NCBI GenBank assembly: GCA_934631005.1
Contig: CAKTXA010000006.1
Span: 27,045 to 91,044, forward strand
DNA length: 64,000 nucleotides
Source of the DNA: an uncultured Oscillospiraceae bacterium
GTDB lineage: Bacteria; Bacillota; Clostridia; Oscillospirales; Oscillospiraceae
Direction: 5' to 3'
Both the position numbers and the translations under genes were made by a program. Below are positions 9,398 to 17,864 of the stretch, in pieces. The notes under the pieces are model-generated. The model had not been told where the DNA came from, searched no databases, and worked only from the letters and a program-made list of their open reading frames with translations. Each line of letters starts with the position of its first letter. Within the stretch, counting starts at the first letter, position 1.

Positions 9398-10666
9398 TTA
9401 TTTCAGGTGGGCATTATGAATTTCCACGAACGTGTCGATCACGCGCTGGATGTGTTCCTTTTCCCACGTGGGATGCAGGAAGAGATTCACGGTGCAGGCG
9501 CGCAGGCTCTTGGCAACGGGGCACAGGACGCCTTCGTAGCTCACGCCGTCGGGGTTATACTCCTTGGAGCAGAAGGGGAACTTCGCGGTGCCGAAGCCGT
9601 TGAGCTCCTTGTAGGCGCGCTCCTCATACGCTTCCGGCCACTGGATGCCGTAGCAGGGGATCTTGTGCGCCTTCATCTCGCTCACAAACGCGGGCGCGTC
9701 AATGTCGAGCGCGTCGAGGTCGATCGTGACGGGATACCACCAGTAGGCGTTCTCGCGCTCGGTGGTGTTGAGCGGCAGGGCCTTCACGCCCTTCAGGCCG
9801 CCCAGGGCCTTGTCGTACATCGCAGCGTATTCCTTGCGGCGCGGCAGGTTCCACGTGTCAAAGCGGGCCAGCTCGTTGATGCCGCAGATCGACTGCACCT
9901 CGGTCAGGCGGTAGTTGAAGCCCACGCGGGTGTGGATGTAGGGCAGGGCCTCCTCCAGCGCCAGCATGTTCATGCGGGCCTTGACGTCGTAGCCGTGGTC
10001 GCGGAACGAGCGGCACTCCCAGCCGAGATCCTCGTCCATCGTCAGCACCATGCCGCCCTCACCGGCGGTGGTGAAATGCTTGGACTGGCAGAAGCTGAAG
10101 CAGCCGACGTTGCCGATGGTGCCCACGCTGCGGCCGTTATACTTGCCGCCGATGGCCTGCGCGCAGTCCTCGATGACGTACAGATTGTGCTTCTTCGCGA
10201 TGTCCATGATGCGGCCCATGTCGCACACGACGCCGTACAGATGCACACACACGATGCCGCGGGTGCGCTTGGTGATCTTGCGCTCGATGTCGTCGGGGTC
10301 GATGGTGTGGTCGGCGGTCACGTCGCAGAAAACGGGGATCGCGCCCGCCTGCACGATGGCGTAGGACGAAGCGATGAAGGAGTAGGACGGGACAAGCACC
10401 TCATCCCCCGGGCCGATGCCGAGCGAGGAGATACCGATGTGCAGCGCCGCCGTGCCGCAGGAGCAGGAGATCGCCATCGTCGCGCCCGCCCACTGACGGA
10501 ACTTCTCTTCAAATTCCATACCCTTTTTGCCCGTCCAGTAGCTGACGAGACCCGAGTCGAGCGCCTCGGCCATCTCGGCCTTAGTCTTGGGGTCAAACTG
10601 CGGCCACATCGGGAAGCCCAGCTCGGCCACGCCCGCGCCGTTCATTGCGATTTCTTTCTTTTCCAT
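9398..10666 (-). CDS. DegT/DnrJ/EryC1/StrS-family PLP aminotransferase
   Basis: PLP-dependent sugar or cyclitol aminotransferase of 422 aa from the ATG at 10666, which has GAGGTG 9 nt upstream. Motifs are SCSCGTAALHIGI near residue 70, EDCAQAIGGKYNG with the PLP-contacting Asp near 170, and the Schiff-base Lys in FCQSKHFTTAGEGGM near 200. Such enzymes aminate keto-sugars or inososes, and some relatives work in the reverse, catabolic direction. It is a single gene between an AraC regulator and a sugar importer. Its neighbourhood of Gfo dehydrogenases and sugar isomerases suggests a keto-sugar or inosose substrate (inference). Confidence 0.9.
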   Translation of the reverse strand: MEKKEIAMNGAGVAELGFPMWPQFDPKTKAEMAEALDSGLVSYWTGKKGMEFEEKFRQWAGATMAISCSCGTAALHIGISSLGIGPGDEVLVPSYSFIASSYAIVQAGAIPVFCDVTADHTIDPDDIERKITKRTRGIVCVHLYGVVCDMGRIMDIAKKHNLYVIEDCAQAIGGKYNGRSVGTIGNVGCFSFCQSKHFTTAGEGGMVLTMDEDLGWECRSFRDHGYDVKARMNMLALEEALPYIHTRVGFNYRLTEVQSICGINELARFDTWNLPRRKEYAAMYDKALGGLKGVKALPLNTTERENAYWWYPVTIDLDALDIDAPAFVSEMKAHKIPCYGIQWPEAYEERAYKELNGFGTAKFPFCSKEYNPDGVSYEGVLCPVAKSLRACTVNLFLHPTWEKEHIQRVIDTFVEIHNAHLK

Positions 10667-10854
10667 ACTGTTACACCTCATTCTATAAGATCCGTCGCGG
10701 CCCCCCGGCCGCCTGTATTTCCCTGTGCTCTCAGCCTAGCACGCGGCATTTAATTTGTCTACTAAAATAAATTGCAAATGTTCGGAAGGGAGTAGTTTTG
10801 TGCACAATCCATAATTTTTTACCCGCAGGTTTTGGTAAAAAGCCAAACACATTT

Positions 10855-11198
10855 CGCCGTAACGTCGGGGCGGGGCGATTTGAAGTAAAAGTGAAGAGTG
10901 AATAAGTAAGCACCAGCTGCCGAATCCCCGACGCAGCGGCGAAATGTAGGCACCCCATAGCTTCCCCTGGGGGAAGCTGGCTGCGGAGCGAAGCGGAGCA
11001 GGCTGATGAGGGTCGGGGAGCACTTACGTTTTGGCACAACTGCTAAGCTATCCATAAGTGCTCCCCGGCCCTCATCCGCCCCCTTCGGGGGCACCTTCCC
11101 CGAGGGGAAGGTATGGGGTGCATTCCGCCCGCCGGTGTGTACAAATCCACAGCTGCCCACTTGCGGGAGGGGCAGCCCCTCCCCTACGTTACGACGAA
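10855..11198. repeat. Mosaic palindromic repeat B
   Basis: Composite repeat in the gap 10667-11270. It carries a left arm CGCCGTAACGTCGGGG (degenerate TCGTAACGTAGGGG end), an alpha arm CCCCGACGCAGCGGCGAAA, core stem CTTCCCCTGGGGGAAG, GGTCGGGGAGCA ... TGCTCCCCGGCC, CCCCCTTCGGGGG, CTTCCCCGAGGGGAAG, and the right end CCCCTACGTTACGACGAA. It lacks the 52-bp inserted module. The rest of the gap (10667-10854) holds only the presumed promoter of the aminotransferase (TAGACA-17-TAGGCT, weak). Confidence 0.85.
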
Positions 11199-11221
11199 AA
11201 ATCGGGCGCTTTTTGCTGTAG

Positions 11222-11252
11222 AAAAGGGAGAGGCTTGCGCCTCTCCCCTTTT
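11222..11252 (-). terminator. Terminator of the sugar importer operon
   Basis: Stem AAAAGGGAGAGGC / GCCTCTCCC(C)TTTT around a short loop, 18 nt after the stop of the solute-binding protein gene, with T-run on the minus strand. Confidence 0.85.
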
Positions 11253-11270
11253 GACAATTGCTTTTAGAAC

Positions 11271-12425
11271 TTAGAAGCTCCAGAACTTCTCAACGTTGGA
11301 GTTGTCAACAACGAACAGGTCGATGTTGGTCTGGGTCGGGACGTCATTGCCCTCGAAGTAGGCGATCGTGCCGTCGAAGATGAACTGTGCCAGGACCCAC
11401 GCGTCAACGTTCAGGCAGGCGAGGTAGTTGACGTCGTTGTTGTGCAGCATGCCGAACGGCTCCTGACCGTAAGCGCCCATGGAGAGGACCTTCACGTCGG
11501 TGTTGCCGGTCGCCTGCAGCGCGGACACAGCGCCCATTGCGCCGTTGTCAACGTCGGAGATGACATAGTCGTAGGGCTCGACAACTGCCGAAATGGCGTT
11601 GTAAGCGGTCTCGCGGTTGCCCTGAGAGTCGTACTTGTTCAGGATCTCGATCTGGCAGCCGTCGGCGTTGGCGGCGTCGATGACCTCATGCAGGCCGACA
11701 AAGCGCTCCTGGCAGTGCGTGGAGACGGCGTTGGTCAGCTCGACCACACGCGCCTTGCCGCCGTTGTGCTCCTTGACGTAGTTGACGAAGTACTCGCCGA
11801 TGAGGGTGCCGGTCGCCTTCTGATCCCAGGTGACGGTGGTCACGGCCTTCTCAGCGCCGTCAGTCCAGTAGCCGTCATAGATGACGACGGGGATGCCCGC
11901 GTCAACAGCCTTGTTCAGAGCGGTCGCAGAGCCGTCCGGGGTGATCGGGTCGATCATGATGGCGTCGCAGCCGTTGGCGATCATGTTCTCGATCTGCTTG
12001 GTCTGGGTCTCGTCGTTCAGGTCGCCGTCCTCGCAGACGAGGTCAGCGCCGTAGTACTTGCCCAGCGCTTCCAGAGCCTGCGCCAGAGCAGCGCACCATT
12101 CGTCGCCCTTGTAGCAGATGGAGCAGCCGAGCTTCTTGCCCTTCAGGATCTCGGTGTCCTGCAGAACAACAGCGGCGGGAATGCCGAGCGCGGCAGCGTC
12201 AGCGTCCTCGGAAATGACGTCCGTTTTCACGGCGCCTTCGGTGTCGGTCGTTGCGGGGGTCTCCGTTGCGGGGGTCTCGGTCGCGGGGGTCTCGGTCGCG
12301 GGGGTCTCGGTTGCAGCCGGAGTCTCGGGCGCAGCCGGGGTCTCCGTCGCGGGGGCGCTGCTGGTGCAGGCGACAAGCGCAAACAGCATGACCGCAGCCA
12401 GAAGCAGAGCGATGAGTTTCTTCAT
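11271..12425 (-). CDS. Sugar ABC transporter solute-binding lipoprotein, CUT2 type
   Basis: Extracytoplasmic sugar receptor of 384 aa, periplasmic-binding-protein-like type I fold (RbsB-like). The signal peptide MKKLIALLLAAVMLFALVAC ends in a lipobox, with the lipid-anchored Cys at residue 20. It is followed by a low-complexity linker of TETPA-type repeats to about residue 60, then the binding domain (KLGCSICYKGDEWCAALAQ; MIANGCDAIMIDPITPDG; YVISDVDNGAMGAVSALQ). The linker is encoded by a roughly 15-bp tandem repeat at 12240-12310. It is last in the operon permease-ATPase-SBP, 54 nt after the ATPase. The ligand is probably a monosaccharide or cyclitol. Confidence 0.93.
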   Translation of the reverse strand: MKKLIALLLAAVMLFALVACTSSAPATETPAAPETPAATETPATETPATETPATETPATTDTEGAVKTDVISEDADAAALGIPAAVVLQDTEILKGKKLGCSICYKGDEWCAALAQALEALGKYYGADLVCEDGDLNDETQTKQIENMIANGCDAIMIDPITPDGSATALNKAVDAGIPVVIYDGYWTDGAEKAVTTVTWDQKATGTLIGEYFVNYVKEHNGGKARVVELTNAVSTHCQERFVGLHEVIDAANADGCQIEILNKYDSQGNRETAYNAISAVVEPYDYVISDVDNGAMGAVSALQATGNTDVKVLSMGAYGQEPFGMLHNNDVNYLACLNVDAWVLAQFIFDGTIAYFEGNDVPTQTNIDLFVVDNSNVEKFWSF

Positions 12426-12453
12426 TTTGTAGTCCTCCCAAATTTTTTTATCT

Positions 12454-12477
12454 TTAACGGGTAAGTTTTCCCGTTAA
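12454..12477 (-). other. Intercistronic stem-loop before the solute-binding protein gene
   Basis: TTAACGGG / CCCGTTAA, an 8-bp stem with an 8-nt loop, lies between the ATPase stop and the SBP ribosome site and is followed on the minus strand by an A-rich then T-containing tract. It is a likely mRNA processing or stability element that sets SBP levels. Confidence 0.5.
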
Positions 12478-12479
12478 GA

Positions 12480-13964
12480 TCAGGTACAAAGCGCCATGAT
12501 CTTTTCCTGCGTGGCTTCCGCCGCGTCCAGCTCGCCCATTTTGTGACCCTCATGCATGACCATGATGCGGTCGCACATACCGAGGATCTCCGGCATTTCG
12601 GAAGAGATCATAATGACGGTCTTGCCGTCCTCGACAAGCTGGTTGATGAGGCGGTAAATTTCCGCCTTCGCGCCCACGTCGATGCCGCGGGTCGGCTCAT
12701 CGAGGAACAGGATCTCCGCCTCCTGGAACAGCCACTTGGCGATGACGACCTTCTGCTGGTTGCCGCCGGAGAGGTACTGCACCTCGGTCTCCATCGACGG
12801 GGTGACGACGCGCAGCTTTTTGGCGTATTCCTCGCTGAGCGAGTGCTCCAGATCCTTGCGGATGACGCCGCCCTTGATGACGCGCCCCAGGTTCACGAGC
12901 GTCGTGTTCTTTTCCACGGACATGATCTGCACCAGACCCTGCAGCTTGCGGTCCTCAGGGATGAGGCCGAGACCGTCGCGGATGGCGTCGGAGAACGTAT
13001 GGTAGTGCACGCGCTTGCCGCGCACATACACCTCGCCCGATTCGATGCGGTCGATGCCCAGCACCGCGCGCGCCAGCTCCGTGCGCCCCGCGCCGACCAG
13101 ACCCGAGATGCCGAACACCTCACCCGCGCGGACGGAGAAGCTGATGTCACGCAGGATGCCGCAGTTGAGGTTCTTGACCTCCAAAATCGTCTCGCCGGGC
13201 GTGGCGGCGACCTTGGGGTATTCCTGACCCATCTCGCGGCCGACCATCATGGTGATGAGCCCCTTGCGGTCCACCTCGCCGATGGGGAGCGTGGCGATGT
13301 GCTTGCCGTCACGCAGGATGGAGACGTTGTCGCAGAGATCGAACACCTCGTCCAGACGGTGCGAGATGTAGATGATGGTGATGCCCTTTTCGCGCAGCTG
13401 CTTGACGATACGGAACATGACCTCCAGCTCGCGGTCGGTGAGCACGGCGGACGGTTCGTCCATGACGAGCACGCGGGAGTTGTTGTTGATGGCGTGCATG
13501 ATCTCCACGACCTGCTTTTTCGCCACCGTCAGCGACGAGACCTGCGCGTTCACGTCGATGTCCATGCCGAGATCGTCCACGATCTCCTGCGCCTTCCGGC
13601 GCATACCGGCCCAGTCAACGAGCTTGCCCTTCATCATAATGTTGCCGAGGAACATATTTTCTGCGACCGACAGCGGCTCCGCCAGCTTGATCTCCTGATG
13701 CACCACGCTGATGCCCGCGCGGCGCGCCTCGATCGGCGACTGGAAGCGGCGGCTCTCGCCGTCGAGAATGACCTCGCCTGCGTTCGGCTGGTAGATACCG
13801 GCCAGGACCTTAATGAGCGTCGATTTGCCCGCGCCGTTTTCACCCACAAGGCCGTGGATGGTGCCGCGCTGGATGTTGATGGTCACATCGTCCAGCGCCT
13901 TGACGCCGGGGAATTCCTTGGTGATGTTTTTCAGTGTTAAGATGTAATTATCCAATTTGTTCAC
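12480..13964 (-). CDS. Sugar ABC transporter ATP-binding protein, CUT2/RbsA type
   Basis: Double-cassette ATPase of 494 aa, read from the GTG at 13964, which has AGGAAAGG just upstream and lies 34 nt after the permease stop. The longer frame to 14048 would overlap the permease. First cassette: Walker A GENGAGKST near residue 41, signature SLTVAKKQVVEIMHA (degenerate, as is usual), VLVMDEPSAVLT. Second: GLVGAGRTE, LSGGNQQKVVIAKWL, ILFLDEPTRGIDVG. Forms one importer with the genes on either side. Confidence 0.94.
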   Translation of the reverse strand: MNKLDNYILTLKNITKEFPGVKALDDVTINIQRGTIHGLVGENGAGKSTLIKVLAGIYQPNAGEVILDGESRRFQSPIEARRAGISVVHQEIKLAEPLSVAENMFLGNIMMKGKLVDWAGMRRKAQEIVDDLGMDIDVNAQVSSLTVAKKQVVEIMHAINNNSRVLVMDEPSAVLTDRELEVMFRIVKQLREKGITIIYISHRLDEVFDLCDNVSILRDGKHIATLPIGEVDRKGLITMMVGREMGQEYPKVAATPGETILEVKNLNCGILRDISFSVRAGEVFGISGLVGAGRTELARAVLGIDRIESGEVYVRGKRVHYHTFSDAIRDGLGLIPEDRKLQGLVQIMSVEKNTTLVNLGRVIKGGVIRKDLEHSLSEEYAKKLRVVTPSMETEVQYLSGGNQQKVVIAKWLFQEAEILFLDEPTRGIDVGAKAEIYRLINQLVEDGKTVIMISSEMPEILGMCDRIMVMHEGHKMGELDAAEATQEKIMALCT

Positions 13965-13998
13965 CCAACCTTTCCTGTTCAGTTCATGGTCAGGTCGA

Positions 13999-14994
13999 TC
14001 AGGACTTCTTCTTGTTGCTGGCGACGTCAAGCGTGACGGCGAGCACAAGGACGATGCCCTTCAGGACGTCCTGCACGAACGGGTCGACACCCATCTGGGA
14101 GAAGCCGTTAAAGAGCGTGTTGAGGAAGATGCAGCCGAACATCGTGCCGATGACGCGGCCCTTGCCGCCGGCCAGCGAAACGCCGCCGATGATGGAGCCG
14201 ATGACCGCGTCAAATTCGTAGTTCTGGCCGTTGGTGACCGCCACGGAGTTCAGACGGGACATCAGCACAAGGCCGCCGAACGTGGCCAGAACGCTGCCGA
14301 GCAGGAACGTGCCGAACTGATAGCCCTTGACGTTGATGCCGGAGAAGAACGCCGCCTCGCGGGAGCCGCCGACCGCGTAGAGGTTACGGCCCACACGGGT
14401 CTTGGACGTGACGAACTGCGCGATGATATAGACTGCGAGCATGAGGATGACGCAGACGGGGATGGTGTTAAAGAGATAGCCGCGGCCGAGCACCATGATG
14501 CTCTCGGGCATGTTGGGGATGGGCACCGCCTGCGTAAAGAGCTTCGCAAGGCCGTAGCAGATGTACTGCGTGCCGAGCGTTGCGATCATGGCGGGCACGC
14601 CGACGTAGGCGACCATCAGGCCGTTGACGGCGCCGACCGCAAGGCCGATGGCAAACATGATGATGATGGCAAGGCCGGGCGCCATGCCGACATTTTTCAT
14701 CAGGATCGCGCCCACGCAGCTGGTCAGACAGACCATACGGCCCAGCGAGAGGTCAAAGTTGCCGGTCAGCAGCATGATGGACTGGCCGAGGGCGACGATG
14801 GCGACGGTCGAGCTCTGCAGCAGGATGTTTTTCCAGTTGCTCCAGGTCAGGAAGTACTGTGCGCCGAACTTGACGTACGAGATGATCGAGAACACGACGA
14901 TCAGGATGGCGATGCCGACCAGACTCATCCAGTCCTTCATCAGCGCGCCGACGCTTTTTGTGTTGAGGGTTCTTGCCTTGCTGTTTGCATTCAT
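13999..14994 (-). CDS. Sugar ABC transporter permease, CUT2/RbsC type
   Basis: Integral membrane permease of 331 aa with about 8-10 hydrophobic helices. CUT2 hallmarks are GNFDLSLGRMVCL near residue 83 and TRVGRNLYAVGGSREAAFFSGI near 195. AGGAGGAAAG stands before the ATG at 14994. First gene of the operon permease-ATPase-SBP, divergent from a ROK regulator 265 bp away. This order, with the binding protein last, is less common than SBP-first. Confidence 0.94.
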   Translation of the reverse strand: MNANSKARTLNTKSVGALMKDWMSLVGIAILIVVFSIISYVKFGAQYFLTWSNWKNILLQSSTVAIVALGQSIMLLTGNFDLSLGRMVCLTSCVGAILMKNVGMAPGLAIIIMFAIGLAVGAVNGLMVAYVGVPAMIATLGTQYICYGLAKLFTQAVPIPNMPESIMVLGRGYLFNTIPVCVILMLAVYIIAQFVTSKTRVGRNLYAVGGSREAAFFSGINVKGYQFGTFLLGSVLATFGGLVLMSRLNSVAVTNGQNYEFDAVIGSIIGGVSLAGGKGRVIGTMFGCIFLNTLFNGFSQMGVDPFVQDVLKGIVLVLAVTLDVASNKKKS

Positions 14995-15114
14995 TTTTTC
15001 TTTCCTCCTGCTTTTTCGGGCCGCGCCGCAGGGGTCAGGCTGCGGTCATGCCCATGGTTTGCTGATCCTCGCCCGCCGGAGGCGGGCTATCATGTCCGCG
15101 CGGCGGATGGAATC

Positions 15115-15143
15115 TTGCTTTCCGGCGGCGGATATGCTAAAAT
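15115..15143 (+). promoter_or_regulatory. Promoter of the ROK regulator 15260-16456
   Basis: TTGCTT (15115-15120), a 17-bp spacer and TAAAAT (15138-15143). The predicted leader of about 110 nt contains the hairpin at 15196-15235. Confidence 0.6.
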
Positions 15144-15195
15144 GTTTTCTTCCGAACAGGCCGCGGCTGATCCACGCGGGCGACGGAACTCTTAC

Positions 15196-15235
15196 GTAAC
15201 CGATGATCCGATCGGCAAGCGCTGCCGGCGGTTAC
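15196..15235. repeat. 40-bp hairpin related to the MITE ends
   Basis: GTAACCG ... CGGTTAC at the ends and an inner CGGCA-AGCGC-TGCCG stem. Its left 35 bp match the left end of the element at 8169 at about four of five positions. It lies in the leader of the ROK gene and could be an element remnant, an operator, or both. Confidence 0.5.
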
Positions 15236-15259
15236 TCAAAAAAGGGGGATGGCGGCATT

Positions 15260-16456
15260 ATGATCCGTATTCAGGCAGACGCGTCGCGGCAGTCCGGCAA
15301 GGATCGCAACGCCACGCTGCTGTTCGATCTTGTGCGGCGGCTGGCGCCCATTTCGCGCGCCGCGCTCGCAAAAACGTCCGGCCTGTCACCGGCCACGGTG
15401 ACAGTGCTGGTGGACGAGCTTTTGCAGGGCGGCTGGCTCGTGGAGCTGGGCACGGCTGCCTCGGATGAGCGCCGCGGGCGGCGCCCGGTGAGCCTGGCCG
15501 TCAATGCCCGGCGCGGCGCGGTGGCCACGCTGGAGATCACGGGCGGCGGATACGTTTTGAGTGTGTATGACATCTGCCTCGGCAAGCTCGCGCAGCTGCG
15601 CAGCGGCCGGATGGCCCAGGAGAGCGAGCCCGTTATCCGCCAGCTGCGTGCGCAGCTGGACGCGCTGGCGCTCGCAGATGGGCAGCTGCTCGGCATCCAT
15701 GTGCTCTACCCGGGGCTGTTTGACCGGGAATCGGGGCGGCTCGGCTTCTCGGCCGTCATCGAAAACTGGCGCAAGAGCAGCCCCACGCTTTTGCGCGACC
15801 TGCAAACGGCGTTCCCCGCCGCGCGGGTGATGCTGTCAAACAGCGCTGCGGCCACGGCCTATTCGGCGTTCGTGCACGATATGCAGGAGCCGCCGCTGCC
15901 GCTTCTGGTGATGACCATTCAGGAGGGCATCGACGCCGGCGTGATCCTGCCCGGCGGGAACAGCATCCCGGTCGAGGCCGGGCATATCTCCATCGACCGC
16001 TGCGGCCCGCTGTGTAACTGCGGCAACCGCGGATGTCTGGAGACGTTCTGCTCCGCCTCGGCGCTGCTCGCGCGGCTGAAGGCCGCGGGCTTTGTGCCGA
16101 ACGCGGACGTGCCCGACGGCATGGAGCCGAACGAGGCGATGGCCCGGCAGGTGGCGGACGCGTTTTCAAACGGCGACGCCGCCGTGCGCTCGTGTCTGCA
16201 CGCCTACGCGCGCGATCTTGCGTGCGCGCTTGTGTCGCTGGTGAATCTGCTCGGCGTGCGGGCCGTGCGGCTCGGCGGGCTGCCGCAGCAGCTCGGCTCG
16301 CCGTTTCTGATGCTTCTGCAGCGCACGCTCCGGCAGGAGTTCCGCATCCTCACCGCCTCGCAGCAGCTCGACCTGCGGCTGTTTGACTGCCGCGCCGAGG
16401 ATGTGCGGCAGGCAGCCGTCATGCAGACGCTGCAGGCCATCTTCTCCCGAACCTGA
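15260..16456 (+). CDS. ROK-family transcriptional regulator
   Basis: NagC/XylR-type regulator of 398 aa. An N-terminal winged HTH (ISRAALAKTSGLSPATVTVL, about residues 31-50) is fused to a ROK sugar-kinase-like domain. The zinc motif CNCGNRGCLETFC is near residue 253, preceded by VEAGHISID. The ATG at 15260 follows AAAGGGGGAT; the longer frame from 15203 would include the palindrome. It is divergent from the CUT2 importer 11271-14994, so autoregulation and control of that operon are likely. The effector is probably the imported sugar or its phosphate. Confidence 0.92.
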   Translation: MIRIQADASRQSGKDRNATLLFDLVRRLAPISRAALAKTSGLSPATVTVLVDELLQGGWLVELGTAASDERRGRRPVSLAVNARRGAVATLEITGGGYVLSVYDICLGKLAQLRSGRMAQESEPVIRQLRAQLDALALADGQLLGIHVLYPGLFDRESGRLGFSAVIENWRKSSPTLLRDLQTAFPAARVMLSNSAAATAYSAFVHDMQEPPLPLLVMTIQEGIDAGVILPGGNSIPVEAGHISIDRCGPLCNCGNRGCLETFCSASALLARLKAAGFVPNADVPDGMEPNEAMARQVADAFSNGDAAVRSCLHAYARDLACALVSLVNLLGVRAVRLGGLPQQLGSPFLMLLQRTLRQEFRILTASQQLDLRLFDCRAEDVRQAAVMQTLQAIFSRT

Positions 16457-16471
16457 GAAATCTTATCTGTG

Positions 16472-16503
16472 GCAGCGCCGACGCTTGTCGGCGCTGCTTT
16501 TTT
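16472..16503. terminator. Bidirectional terminator, ROK gene / ceramidase-like gene
   Basis: GCAGCGCCGAC-GCTT-GTCGGCGCTGC followed by a T-run on the plus strand, between convergent stops. Confidence 0.85.
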
Positions 16504-16507
16504 GCTG

Positions 16508-17848
16508 TCAATCCAGTTCCCTGACGAGCGCGATGCAGCCCTCGGCCAGCAGCTCGCCCGCTTCGGGCGCGAACCGGCTGGAGCCGACGGAGGTCTTGAC
16601 CTCGTAGCCGCCCTGCCCGAACGCCGCGGGGATGGGGATGTAGCCGACGTAGGCGTTGGCCAGGCCAAAGACGATCACGTCGCGCCGGGACGCGCGCATG
16701 ACCTGCAGGCCGTACTCCAAAAACACCTCGCCCGGGAAGGTGACGATCACCTGATCGCCGAGGCGCACGCCCTGAATGACGACCTGCTCCTCCTTCAGCG
16801 GATACTCCGCCATCTTGAGGATGCTGCTGGCCTCTACGCGCGGGTCCAGCCCGTGCAGCACGACCTTGTCGGGGATGTTCTCCATCAGCTCGTGCGCGTG
16901 GTCAAGATCGCTCTGCGCCACGCTGCGCACCGGCAGCGTCACCGTGCGGCTGAGTGCGCAGATGGGCACATCGTCGGTAAATTTCTTTTCCATCAGCAGG
17001 CGCGAGACGATGCGCTTCGCGCCCTCGGCCAGCGCCTTGCCGACGCGCTCGGACTCTTCCCAGCCCGTGATGAACGGGCGGTAGGGGTCGGCGGCGACCT
17101 GGTTTCCCTGCGCACCGTTGGCGTAGAGCACCACGGTGTCCTTGCCGAAGCGCTTTTGCAGCTCGACGTTCAGGGCATCAATATAGTCCCGCGTATACAG
17201 CCAGTCCTCGCCGCACACGACCGCCGGGTGGCTGGTGAAGTGCACCATCACCGCGCGGACGGTGTCGTCGGGGTCCGCGAACGCGAATACGCTCATAATG
17301 GGGTTGCCGTTCGGCCCGGCCAGATGGTCGATCTGCGCGGGGTCGTAGTCCTCAAACACCATGCGGAAGCCGCCGTCCTTGAGGACGATGCGGCGGCAGA
17401 ACGAGAAGCCCTCCACCACGTCGTGGCCGTAGGCCATCCTGCCCGGCTGTGCCTTCGCGATCACGTCCAGCGCCGCCCCGGCGACCGTCGGGACGAGCCA
17501 CTCGAGATACCGGTCGCATTCGTCCAGCTGCTCCTGCGTCAGGAAATAGTCAAAAATGCGCAGCGTGTTGGGGCCGGAGTGCGTGTGCGTGGCAAAAATG
17601 TTGATGCCCTCGCGGGCGATGCCGCTTTTTTCACAGATGCGGTCCTTGATGGCGTCGCAGTGCTTTTGCAGAAGGCCGAGCAGGTCCAGGCTGATGAACA
17701 CCAGCCGCTGCCCCTGCGACTCCATATACAGAATGTTCGCCCGCAGATCGTCGTGGATGCCGCGGGACGCGGCGTCCGCCCGGCCGTTGCCCGCAAGGGG
17801 CACGCCGATGGGCGCGGTGATGACGACCGAGCCGGTGCTGAATTTCAT
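16508..17848 (-). CDS. Neutral/alkaline ceramidase N-terminal domain-like hydrolase
   Basis: Protein of 446 aa that resembles the metal-dependent N-terminal domain of neutral/alkaline non-lysosomal ceramidases (PF04734 type), which is also found in bacterial proteins of unknown substrate. Visible motifs are SVVITAPIGVPLAGNGR at the start, FATHTHSGPNT near 95 (metal-type HxHSG), HFTSHPAVV near 215, and NGAQGNQVAADPYRP near 255. It has no signal peptide, unlike secreted ceramidases, so it is probably cytosolic with another amide or ester substrate. The ATG at 17848 has GGGAGGG 8 nt upstream. It is third in the operon Gfo - PIG-L - this gene. Confidence 0.75.
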   Translation of the reverse strand: MKFSTGSVVITAPIGVPLAGNGRADAASRGIHDDLRANILYMESQGQRLVFISLDLLGLLQKHCDAIKDRICEKSGIAREGINIFATHTHSGPNTLRIFDYFLTQEQLDECDRYLEWLVPTVAGAALDVIAKAQPGRMAYGHDVVEGFSFCRRIVLKDGGFRMVFEDYDPAQIDHLAGPNGNPIMSVFAFADPDDTVRAVMVHFTSHPAVVCGEDWLYTRDYIDALNVELQKRFGKDTVVLYANGAQGNQVAADPYRPFITGWEESERVGKALAEGAKRIVSRLLMEKKFTDDVPICALSRTVTLPVRSVAQSDLDHAHELMENIPDKVVLHGLDPRVEASSILKMAEYPLKEEQVVIQGVRLGDQVIVTFPGEVFLEYGLQVMRASRRDVIVFGLANAYVGYIPIPAAFGQGGYEVKTSVGSSRFAPEAGELLAEGCIALVRELD

Positions 17849-17864
17849 AGCTGATCCCTCCCGC

